NCBI GenBank assembly: GCA_902797705.1
Contig: CADBTX010000103.1
Location: forward strand, 1-22,252
Source: an uncultured Lachnospiraceae bacterium
GTDB taxonomy: Bacteria > Bacillota > Clostridia > Lachnospirales > Lachnospiraceae
Reading direction: 5' to 3'
Length of the DNA: 22,252 nucleotides
The position numbers and the translations under genes were made by a program. The first letter of the stretch is position 1; every line of letters begins with the position of its first letter. The notes beneath the pieces were generated by a model. That model was not told where the DNA came from, searched no databases, and saw only the letters and a program-made list of their open reading frames with translations. This document shows, piece by piece, positions 1 to 6,655 of the stretch.

Positions 1-1002
1 AATGAAAACATTCCCATATCCAAGCTCCTTCATCTGGGTGTTCATCTGGTCATAGGCCACACTGGCTTTATGGCTGGTGCCGTGTCCCAGGAAAACAAAG
101 GCCGTTCCCTTCTTATCGGCATCATCAACGCTGTCAAATCCCGCAACTGCAGCGGCTTCAGCAGCAAGAGCCTCTGCCACCGCCTTCTTATCCTCATTGA
201 CTATAGCGGCATCATCACTTGCTTCCCCAAGGAGAGGCTCCGAGATCACTACCTTCTCAAAATCCCCTGAATGTGCTTCCACCGCTTCTGAAAGCTCGTC
301 ATACTCCGCACCGTGCATCAGATGTGTGGGCTGTATGATAAGGTTCTTAACCCCGTTATCTTTTGCACGCTGAAGGGCCTGCTCCACATTGTCGATATTC
401 TCGTTGTCCCTTGCCAGAATGTGATTGATTATGATCTGGGCCGTAAAGGCTCTTCGAACCGACCAGTCGGGGAAAGCCTCGATAAGAGCCCTCTCAATCC
501 CTCCAATGGTGGCTGTGCGGCTGTCATTAAAGGAAGTACCGAAGCTTACCACCAGGATCTCATTCTCCCCTATCCCGTCCTGATTTAAGGGGTCGTCCTT
601 TGAGGCATCTCCTGTATCACGCCCGAAGTAATCGGGATCAGCAAACTCACCTTCCACCAGCTCTTTTTCCTCGTCGGTAAGTTTATCCCAGGCCTCTTTG
701 GCCGCCCTGCACTGTTCTTCGGTCTCGGGAGTCCACTGCTGGACATAGATGGCATCGATAAGCTCTGCCACCTTATCCGCTTTCTCCTGTGGATCCTCCG
801 TCTCTTCAGAAGGCTTTGCTTCCGGCTGGTCTTCCCCGGTCTCTGATGCCTGGATTTCTTCCGTGGTCCCGGATTCTGCAGAAGCCTCTGAAGCCTCACC
901 GGTTCCGGCATTCCCGGCGGCTGTTCCTGCGCCTCCACAGCCTGCAAGCAGGGAAACCGCCATGCTCACAGTTAAAATAACACTTACTATCTTTGCTTTC
1001 AT
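1..1002 (-). CDS. cbiK: CbiK-family cobalt chelatase lipoprotein (3' end cut by window edge)
   Basis: 334 codons are visible and the frame is still open at base 1, so the C-terminus is missing. The N-terminus is a lipoprotein signal with lipobox L19-A20-G21-C22. Residues 23-72 form an acidic Ala/Gly/Glu-rich linker. Residues 73-120 look like a small helical module seen in Firmicute surface proteins. The chelatase domain starts near 148 with VVSFGTSFNDSR, followed by QPTHLMHGAEYDE (His227) and FLGHGTSHKA (His307), the conserved CbiK histidine motifs. CbiK inserts cobalt into sirohydrochlorin in anaerobic B12 synthesis and is normally cytoplasmic. Here the lipobox predicts anchoring outside the membrane, as in P. 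gingivalis IhtB or the periplasmic CbiK of Desulfovibrio. GGGAGG lies 9 bases before ATG at 1002. A cobalamin riboswitch precedes it. True substrate and direction (insertion or removal of metal) are not shown by the sequence. Confidence 0.9.
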   Translation of the reverse strand, partial: MKAKIVSVILTVSMAVSLLAGCGGAGTAAGNAGTGEASEASAESGTTEEIQASETGEDQPEAKPSEETEDPQEKADKVAELIDAIYVQQWTPETEEQCRAAKEAWDKLTDEEKELVEGEFADPDYFGRDTGDASKDDPLNQDGIGENEILVVSFGTSFNDSRTATIGGIERALIEAFPDWSVRRAFTAQIIINHILARDNENIDNVEQALQRAKDNGVKNLIIQPTHLMHGAEYDELSEAVEAHSGDFEKVVISEPLLGEASDDAAIVNEDKKAVAEALAAEAAAVAGFDSVDDADKKGTAFVFLGHGTSHKASVAYDQMNTQMKELGYGNVFI

Positions 1003-1039
1003 ATTACCAATCCTCCCGTGGTTAAATGAATATATTCCT

Positions 1040-1225
1040 CTTCAAAGGCAGGTCTCCTGACTTACGGAGTTACGTCTTTCCTTCCCTTCCCGATGACAGT
1101 TCCGATCAGTGGTGACACAGGAAATACTAACCGCTTACAGTGACGGGTTCGTACAGGACTCTCACCTGTTTCCCTATTCTCCGGCGCAGAAATCCTTTTC
1201 CGATCCCCGCCGGCACCTTTGAAGC
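1040..1225 (-). promoter_or_regulatory. Cobalamin (AdoCbl) riboswitch controlling cbiK
   Basis: Reading the minus strand, the P1 stem is CTTCAAAGG (1217-1225) paired perfectly with CCTTTGAAG (1040-1048). Inside are the hallmark segments: GGTGCC just after P1, GGGAAACAGGTGAGAGTCC (1151-1174 region), ACCCGTCACTGTAA (1135-1148), and the B12 box TAAGTCAGGAGACCTGCC (1048-1065). The element ends about 25 bases before the cbiK ribosome binding site and no U-run terminator follows, so control of translation is more likely than of transcription termination. Cobalamin should lower expression of the chelatase. Confidence 0.95.
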
Positions 1226-1240
1226 AAAATGTTGCAAGGG

Positions 1241-2002
1241 CTATTCTAGCACATATCCCGATTTTATAAAAGAAAAACCCTTGTCATCAATATCAAAGAG
1301 ATCTTCTATCCTGCCCTCATTAAACACCTCTGAACTGCTGCCGTATGCGAAGACCCCGTTCTCCTTAAAGGCCAGGAGCTTGTCCGAAACCTTTCCCCCA
1401 AGAAACACCTCATGAAGGGACATGATCACCGTGACACCCTTCTCACGGCACAGATATTTCAGGATATCCAGCATCTCAAGCTTATATCTGATGTCCAGAT
1501 ATGACATGGGTTCATCCATTATGATGAGCTCCGGTTCCTGGCAAAGGGCTCTGGAAAACAGTATCCTCTGCTTTTCCCCGTCGCTTAAGCTGTTGAACTG
1601 CCTGTCTGCGATATCCGCGGTTCCTGTAAGGGAAATGACGTCATCCACAGCCTTATGGTCATTATCCGAAAGCACTCCGAATCTTCCGGTATATGGATAC
1701 CGCCCGCATTCTATGAGCTCCCTTCCTGTCATATATTCCGTCTTTATCCGGTCCGTCAGCAGCAGTGCTATCCGCTTTGACAGTTCATCCTCCCTGTAAG
1801 CCGTGATCTCCCTGCCATCCAGTATCACCCTTCCGCTTAAAGGTTCCAGCAGGCCGGAAATACTCCGTAAAAACGTGGATTTCCCGGATCCGTTCGGTCC
1901 GATCACGGACAGTATCTCCCCCTTTTTAAGAGAGATGCTGATATCCGATACAACCTTTTTTCCCTTATATCCGACAGAAAGCTCCTCTGTTCTGAAATAC
2001 AT
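1241..2002 (-). CDS. ABC transporter ATP-binding protein, FecE/BtuD type
   Basis: 253 aa, the usual length for ATPases of type II importers for iron-siderophores, heme or cobalamin. Visible motifs are Walker A GPNGSGKST (about 36-44), signature LSDGEKQRI, Walker B ELIIMDEP and switch-loop His in MSLHEV. It should bind the cytoplasmic coupling helices of the FecCD-type permease encoded immediately upstream and power uptake of the ligand delivered by the binding lipoprotein. ATG at 2002 follows the permease stop by 2 bases, with AGAGGT as ribosome binding site, so the two are translationally coupled. The stop overlaps a candidate promoter for the following cbiK unit. Substrate is inferred only from context (cobalamin riboswitch and CbiK next door): a corrinoid, cobalt chelate or other tetrapyrrole. 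Confidence 0.92.
   Translation of the reverse strand: MYFRTEELSVGYKGKKVVSDISISLKKGEILSVIGPNGSGKSTFLRSISGLLEPLSGRVILDGREITAYREDELSKRIALLLTDRIKTEYMTGRELIECGRYPYTGRFGVLSDNDHKAVDDVISLTGTADIADRQFNSLSDGEKQRILFSRALCQEPELIIMDEPMSYLDIRYKLEMLDILKYLCREKGVTVIMSLHEVFLGGKVSDKLLAFKENGVFAYGSSSEVFNEGRIEDLFDIDDKGFSFIKSGYVLE
1243..1271 (-). promoter_or_regulatory. Candidate promoter for riboswitch-cbiK unit
   Basis: An extended -10, TGCTAGAAT (1243-1251), overlaps the last codons of the ABC ATPase gene. A weak -35, TTTTAT (1266-1271), sits 17 bases upstream. Transcription would start a few bases before the riboswitch P1 stem, so the chelatase can be transcribed apart from the transporter genes. This is prediction by eye; the -35 matches only 3 of 6 positions. 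Confidence 0.5.
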
Positions 2003-2004
2003 AT

Positions 2005-3035
2005 CTATGACCTCTTTCTCCCTATCAGCATGAATATCACCACAGGAGCCCCCAGTATACCCGTTACCGTGCTAATAGAGAGCTCTGTAGGTGAAAAAGC
2101 CAGACGGGCTATGAGATCGCATATACTTACAAATACCGCACCTGATAAAAAGACCGCAGGGATGATCACAAGTGTCTTCGAGGTATTTAAGGCGCGTTTC
2201 GTGAGAAAGGGAACCGCTATCCCCACAAAGGATATGGGTCCCGGAAATGCTGTAACAAGGGCTGAAAGAAGGCTTGATAAAAGGATTATCACCACCCTGA
2301 AGAATCTCACATTTACTCCAAGGCTCTTAGCATAATTCTCTCCCAGTAAAAAAGCTCCTATGGGCTTTGAAAACATGAGTGTGATCATAAATCCTAAAAC
2401 GGTGAAAACAGCCGCTATCCCAACATCATTCCATGAGGTGCCGGAAAAGCTTCCAAGGGACCATGCGTGAAGATTCACGATGTTTGAATCCTCGGCAAAA
2501 TTCATTATGAAATCCGTAAGCGCTGAGGAAATGTATCCGATCATGATACCGGCGATAAGAAGAGTTGCGTTGTCTCTTATTTTTTTGAGATAAGCAGTAT
2601 GAAAAGAGTTGCTAACAGGGATCCCCCGAAGGAAGAGACCACCATCCCGAGGGATGAGATCCCAGCGAATGATCTTAAAGAGATGATAAGAGTAAGGGCC
2701 ACCATAAGCTTTGCCCCCGAGGATATCCCCAGTACAAAGGGACCGGCGATCGGATTATTGAAAAAGGTCTGGAGAAGATATCCGGAAAGTGCCAGCGCTC
2801 CTCCGAGGAGCGCAGCCATAATGATCCTCGGAAGCCTTATCATCATAAGGATGGTATACTCTTTGCTCTCTCTGCCGCCTCCGGAGAGAATGGAAACTAT
2901 CCTGTCAAAGGGTATCTCCACATTTCCAAGAGTTATATTCACAATGGTTACCGTGACCAAAAGAAAAATGAGCCCCGCAAAAACATAGGCAAATCTTCCG
3001 TTTTTTTCCCTGATCTTATCTGCGCTCTGATCCAT
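2005..3035 (-). pseudogene. FecCD/BtuC-family ABC permease interrupted by a one-base frameshift
   Basis: The permease is split over two frames. The first part (3035-2577, 152 codons) begins MDQSADKIREKNGR, contains membrane segments and the FecCD landmark RLPRIIMAALLGGALALSG, and stops at LLISKK-TAA. The second part continues one frame back as IRDNATLLIAGIMIGYISS and runs to 2005, with the conserved GPISFVGIAVPFL stretch near its middle. Joined by a -1 shift at the A7 run (2580-2586), the product is 343 aa, a normal length for this family, with no residues missing. The start ATG at 3035 lies 10 bases after the stop of the binding-protein gene. Alternatives are a true inactivating deletion, a homopolymer sequencing error, or productive frameshifting or slippage; the sequence alone cannot decide. 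The second part has no good ribosome binding site of its own at its first ATG (2544). Confidence 0.85.
2577..2588 (-). other. Slippery A7 heptamer directly before in-frame stop
   Basis: On the minus strand the codons are TCA AAA AAA TAA. This places A AAA AAA in the exact X XXY YYZ phase of a -1 ribosomal frameshift site, with the stop codon as the next codon. A -1 slip gives ATA AGA GAC AAC and restores the full-length permease. An A7 run is also prone to transcriptional slippage, replication slippage (A8 would be in frame) and sequencing miscalls. Confidence 0.75.
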
Positions 3036-3045
3036 GGGACTTAGT

Positions 3046-4611
3046 TTAAGACATTTTTCTTAAAAATTCCATACCGCTCTCTTCGCCGGAAAGCATCCTG
3101 TTAACGTCTCCGGAGAGCTTATACATGGAAACGGTTGACTGATAGAATTTCTTATCCAGGAGAAATACATGATCTTCCTTTACAGCCTTAAAATCGGCAA
3201 TAAGCCCGGACTTTGCCTCAAGATCGGAAATAGAACGGACCGAAGCGTCAATCGTGGCGTTATAGATGAGATAATCCGCATCGGAAGCCATATTGTAGAG
3301 ATCCTCAATGGAAAGAGAGGTTCCCGCATTATCGGACCCCCCAGGGTCCATACCGGAAAAGGCGTTTTCTCCCCCTCCCCGTATAATAATATCTGTTATA
3401 TAATCCTCATTTCCTCTTATGACCGCAAGACCGGCATTGCTGATATAAAACAGAGCCACCTTCTTCCCGCTTTTTTCGTAGCCTTCATACTCACTCATTG
3501 CCCTTTTGGTTTCATCAAATACCTGATCCGCCCTGTCCTCTTTCCCAAGCATTGCGGCATAGGCGTATATCCACTCTCCCTTTCCCGCAGCTGTTTTTTC
3601 ATAGCTGGAATAATCGGTGAATACCGGGATACCGATATTAATAAGCTGCTCTTTTATCTCAGGAGTATGAAGTATCATCGTGGACTCTATGGCGAGGGAG
3701 CAGCCGCCGTCAAGGAGCATTTCAAAGTCCGGAGCCCTGTATTTCCCCGCGTAAACCATACTCCCATCTTCCAGCGCCTCTTTTGGTGCCTCTATGTCCC
3801 ATCCCTCCCTATCGGTGCCGGTATAGCGGACACGGTTAAGACTCCCAAGGGCGTCAAACATGGACATAGCGCCGCTTGCGGCAAGATAGATATTTTCAGT
3901 CCTGTCTATCATAGTCATGGCTTCCGGCAGGCTTTCCATAAGCTCCCGTGAAGGAGTCTCACCCTCCGGAACAATGAGATATGAGGAACCGTCTGCCACG
4001 GATATCACCTTATATCCTCTGTCATAATAAAAAACATCAAAGCATTCGGCGTATTTAAGGTCCAGGCCCTTATTGAACCTTAACCCCTTAAGCCTGGGAG
4101 CGTCGGCATCGGAAAAACCACGTTTTACTATACTGTCTCCCGATGAGCGAAAAACCTTCGTCTCCTCCTCATTCCTGCCGCTATTTCCAGAGGCCCCGGA
4201 CAGATCCGCCCCGGCCTTTTCATTTTCATCTAAAGAGATATACAGGGTATACTCGATCTCATGGGGTCTGGACATAGCGGTAGTACAGCCGAGGATCTTA
4301 AATTCCTCATCAAGAACGGCCGGGATCATAAAAGAAGAACTGTCCTCTGTATGGCTCCCTTCATACTCCACTCCGTTGACCTTCACGTAAGAGTAGTACG
4401 GGCTTGAAAAGACGATATGGGCATTAACCTCATGTCCCTGTATCTCAACCTCATCACAGGTGATATTTATCTTTCCGCTTCCTCCGCTGAATGAAAAGGT
4501 TCCCGGCTTTACGGATCTCCTCCCGCAGCCCGTCAAAATGACCGATGCCGAAAACAATACCAATGCGAAGAGCAGTATCAATATTTGCTTTATTTCGCTT
4601 TTTTTGTGCAT
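3046..4611 (-). CDS. ABC transporter substrate-binding lipoprotein with extra N-terminal beta domain
   Basis: 521 aa with lipoprotein signal and lipobox L26-T27-G28-C29. Residues about 40-130 look like a separate beta-rich domain (FSFSGGSGKINIT, FSSPYYSYVKVNG, GCTTAMSRPHEIEY). Residues 131-160 are a Ser/Gly/Glu linker. From about 195 to the end it resembles periplasmic binding proteins of the iron-complex/cobalamin family (PF01497-like: NIYLAASGAMSMFDALGSL, GGCSLAIESTMI, GIPVFTDYSSYE, IRGGGENAFSG). It should capture the ligand outside the membrane and pass it to the FecCD permease encoded 10 bases downstream. It is longer than the typical 300-350 aa because of the N-terminal addition, whose function I do not know. 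ATG at 4611 has only a weak upstream AGAAAA, but the signal peptide supports this start. No clear promoter is visible in its leader, which is occupied by a plus-strand RNA gene. Confidence 0.9.
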   Translation of the reverse strand: MHKKSEIKQILILLFALVLFSASVILTGCGRRSVKPGTFSFSGGSGKINITCDEVEIQGHEVNAHIVFSSPYYSYVKVNGVEYEGSHTEDSSSFMIPAVLDEEFKILGCTTAMSRPHEIEYTLYISLDENEKAGADLSGASGNSGRNEEETKVFRSSGDSIVKRGFSDADAPRLKGLRFNKGLDLKYAECFDVFYYDRGYKVISVADGSSYLIVPEGETPSRELMESLPEAMTMIDRTENIYLAASGAMSMFDALGSLNRVRYTGTDREGWDIEAPKEALEDGSMVYAGKYRAPDFEMLLDGGCSLAIESTMILHTPEIKEQLINIGIPVFTDYSSYEKTAAGKGEWIYAYAAMLGKEDRADQVFDETKRAMSEYEGYEKSGKKVALFYISNAGLAVIRGNEDYITDIIIRGGGENAFSGMDPGGSDNAGTSLSIEDLYNMASDADYLIYNATIDASVRSISDLEAKSGLIADFKAVKEDHVFLLDKKFYQSTVSMYKLSGDVNRMLSGEESGMEFLRKMS

Positions 4612-4618
4612 TTTTCTA

Positions 4619-4627
4619 TGATATACT
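4619..4627 (+). promoter_or_regulatory. Extended -10 promoter for the plus-strand RNA
   Basis: TGATATACT (4619-4627) is an extended -10 (TGnTATAAT with one mismatch), lying 7 bases before the predicted 5' end of the structured RNA. The region 17 bases upstream is T-rich with no clear -35, which is acceptable for extended -10 promoters. The element sits only 8 bases upstream of the start codon of the oppositely oriented binding-protein gene. Confidence 0.55.
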
Positions 4628-4633
4628 TAATTC

Positions 4634-4780
4634 AAGCTGGGTGATGCGACAACCCTTTGCCAATTTGAACCTACATTGATTTTAAACGGGAAACCGGATG
4701 ATCTGGGGCAATGTCAGGCCTCCTTGTCAGAGGAAGACAGCACCCCAGGCGATGGTCACCCACCTGGCGTAAGCTAGGAG
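4634..4780 (+). ncRNA. Structured non-coding RNA of unassigned family (raiA-type is one candidate)
   Basis: This intergenic stretch folds well only as plus-strand RNA. Stems: UGGGUGA (4638-4644) with UCACCCA (4756-4762); UUGCC (4657-4661) with GGCGA (4748-4752); CGG-GAAA-CCG hairpin (4687-4696); nested arm UGGGG/CCCCA (4704-4708/4743-4747), UGUC/GACA (4712-4715/4736-4739), CCUC/GAGG (4719-4722/4730-4733). ACAUUG (4673-4678) can pair with CAAUGU (4709-4714), giving a pseudoknot or an alternative fold. The 3' end is CCUGGC-GUAA-GCUAGG (4763-4778), containing a G-U pair that would be an A-C mismatch on the minus strand. Both tetraloops are GNRA only in the plus sense. It lies convergent to the peptidase gene (ends 4781) and divergent from the binding-protein gene. 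No U-run terminator is seen. It lacks the signatures of SRP RNA, RNase P, tmRNA or a B12 riboswitch. Confidence 0.72.
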
Positions 4781-6598
4781 TCAAACGGTGAAGGGAACGG
4801 TCACCCGGTCCTTGTCTAATCCCGCATATTTCCTGAGTTCCTCTTTTTCCTCCGCGCTCAAGCAGGGTTCAAGAGCCTTAAACACGGATTCCTGATAATC
4901 AAGATAGTATTTTAATTCCGTTTCCGTCATAAGTGAACGGTCTATCCCCCGGTCATCAATGGGCGCAAAGGTCAGGTTTTCGAACTCAAGGAAGCTGCCA
5001 TCCTCTGTCTTTTTCCAGTCCCTTACTACGAGCAGATTCTCAATCCTGATACCGTATCTTCCCGCTCTGTATACTCCCGGCTCATCTGTTACGCACATTC
5101 CGCTCTTTAATCCGGCCTGTTCTCCCTGGGCTCTCCATCTTATGTTATGCGGGCCCTCATGCACATTCAGGATATAGCCCACACCGTGTCCGGTACCGCA
5201 CTTATAATCCTTGCCCTCATCCCACATACGCTTTCTGGCAAGTATGTCAAGATTCTGCCCGGTACATCCGGAGAGCCAGCGGGCATTCATGAGGTTCAGC
5301 ATTGCACAGGCGGTAAGAGTGTAGTCGTGCCTCTCCTCCTCCGTAATGTCACCAAGGACGATAGTCCTCGTAACATCTGTTGTGGCGCCGTTATACTGTC
5401 CTCCGGAGTCCACAAGCAGCATTTTTTCAGGCTTTAATCGGACTTCTCCCATGCTTCCCGGCTCGTAATGCATCATTGCGGCATTTTCCCCGTAGGCGCT
5501 GATGGTTCCAAAGGACAGATCGCGGAATTCAGGGATCTCCTTTCTGTACTTCAGAAGAAGCTCCGCCGCCGAAATCTCCGTAAACTCCTCATCCCCTATG
5601 TGTTTGACCAGATAGAGCATGAACCTTGTCAGAGCAAGGCTGTCCTTCAGGTAGATCTGTCTCATATTCCGAAGCTCAGTCTCATTTTTTACCGCCTTCA
5701 TATCCACTGTCGGATTTACCCCGGGGATCAGAACACAGTTCTTTTTCAGCTGCTTATAAAGACTGTAATTTACCTGGCCGGGATCTATCATAACGCGCGT
5801 TTTTGGCTGCAGGTGCCGGATATATTTCTTAATATTTCCGTACTCCATTATCATGGTATCCGCCTTGTCCAGATGAGCCCGCAAAGCGGAAGTCACAGCC
5901 CCGCCCTGCAGGAACAGTACCGATACGTCTTCGGAGATATACGCATAGCTCATCAGCACCGGATTATAGGCCACATCATTACCCCTTATATTATAGAGAT
6001 ACATGATATCATCCAGTTTTGTGAGAAAGAGTGAATCCGCCTTTTTCTCCCTGAGAATGTTTCTCACCCTTTCAAGCTTCTTCTCCGGACTCTCTCCGCA
6101 GAGCTCATCACTTAAAACCTCAGCCTGACTTATGGGAAAGGGGGCCTTTTCATATAGATCACACGTGATATCTTTCTTGTAGCTGAGCTTAAAGCCCTTT
6201 TCCTTACCGATCTTTGCAAAGCGCCTTCCCTTTGAAGCAGTGACCGTCATTCCGTCAAAACCGAAAACATCCTTTGCCTTCAGCTCTTTCTCCAGAAACT
6301 CATAAATATCCGGCACCCCTTCTTCGCCCATTTTCATAAGAGCGATCCCGCTGTCCGATAATTCCCTCTCAGCCTGGACAAAGTAGCGCCCGTCAGTCCA
6401 GAGATACGCATTTTTCTCCGTCACCAGAAGATCGCCGTTTGATCCCGTAAACCCCGAAAAATACTCGCGCACCTTGAAATGATCACTGACATACTCGGAA
6501 TTGTGATGATCCGCTGTTGTGATGTAATAGGCCGTGATACCGTTTTTTTTCATGGCCTTCCTTAAAGCCTCAAGTCTCTTTACCGTTCCCTCTGACAT
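4781..6598 (-). CDS. Xaa-Pro aminopeptidase, long M24B form
   Basis: A cytosolic metallopeptidase that removes an N-terminal residue preceding proline. Numbering from the upstream in-frame ATG at 6604 (607 aa), it has two creatinase-like N-terminal domains (about 7-140 and 155-305), the M24 catalytic domain (about 312-530) and a short C-terminal M24 extension, the layout of the long eukaryote-like AMPP form found in many Firmicutes. Dinuclear metal ligands are visible: Asp399 (LLVDSGGQY), Asp410 (GATTDVTR), His473 (TGHGVG), Glu508 (TDEPGVY) and Glu522 (IRIENL). I prefer the ATG at 6598 because AAAGG is 6 bases before it, while it abuts the ATG at 6604. It follows the DUF6311-like gene by about 55 bases and probably ends the asp23-fakA-recG transcription unit. 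It is convergent with the plus-strand RNA, leaving no space between them. Confidence 0.95.
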   Translation of the reverse strand: MSEGTVKRLEALRKAMKKNGITAYYITTADHHNSEYVSDHFKVREYFSGFTGSNGDLLVTEKNAYLWTDGRYFVQAERELSDSGIALMKMGEEGVPDIYEFLEKELKAKDVFGFDGMTVTASKGRRFAKIGKEKGFKLSYKKDITCDLYEKAPFPISQAEVLSDELCGESPEKKLERVRNILREKKADSLFLTKLDDIMYLYNIRGNDVAYNPVLMSYAYISEDVSVLFLQGGAVTSALRAHLDKADTMIMEYGNIKKYIRHLQPKTRVMIDPGQVNYSLYKQLKKNCVLIPGVNPTVDMKAVKNETELRNMRQIYLKDSLALTRFMLYLVKHIGDEEFTEISAAELLLKYRKEIPEFRDLSFGTISAYGENAAMMHYEPGSMGEVRLKPEKMLLVDSGGQYNGATTDVTRTIVLGDITEEERHDYTLTACAMLNLMNARWLSGCTGQNLDILARKRMWDEGKDYKCGTGHGVGYILNVHEGPHNIRWRAQGEQAGLKSGMCVTDEPGVYRAGRYGIRIENLLVVRDWKKTEDGSFLEFENLTFAPIDDRGIDRSLMTETELKYYLDYQESVFKALEPCLSAEEKEELRKYAGLDKDRVTVPFTV

Positions 6599-6655
6599 TA
6601 TCATCCTTTCTCTGCCGCCAGCTTAGGCATTCATTTCCTTATTTACCGTCTCCGG

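Noticed and set aside
585..947. A 120-codon minus-strand frame inside the chelatase gene
   Set aside because: It is out of frame with the lipoprotein/CbiK reading and is basic low-complexity sequence typical of a shadow frame.
3169..3951. A 260-codon plus-strand open frame
   Set aside because: It is antisense to the clearly coding binding-protein gene, shows no family motif, and has no convincing ribosome binding site.
4612..4780. A second cobalamin riboswitch on the minus strand as leader of the binding-protein gene
   Set aside because: No B12 box or other cobalamin core segments appear in that sense, and tetraloops and the wobble pair favour the plus strand.
4634..4780. SRP RNA, RNase P RNA or tmRNA
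   Set aside because: The SRP GGAAGGAAGCAGC-type loop, RNase P GAGGAAAGUCC core and a tmRNA tRNA-like end are all absent. A 6S-like or raiA-like identity could not be confirmed by eye.
5468..6034. A 188-codon plus-strand open frame
   Set aside because: It lies opposite the Xaa-Pro aminopeptidase, whose domains and metal ligands are intact; no independent evidence for coding.
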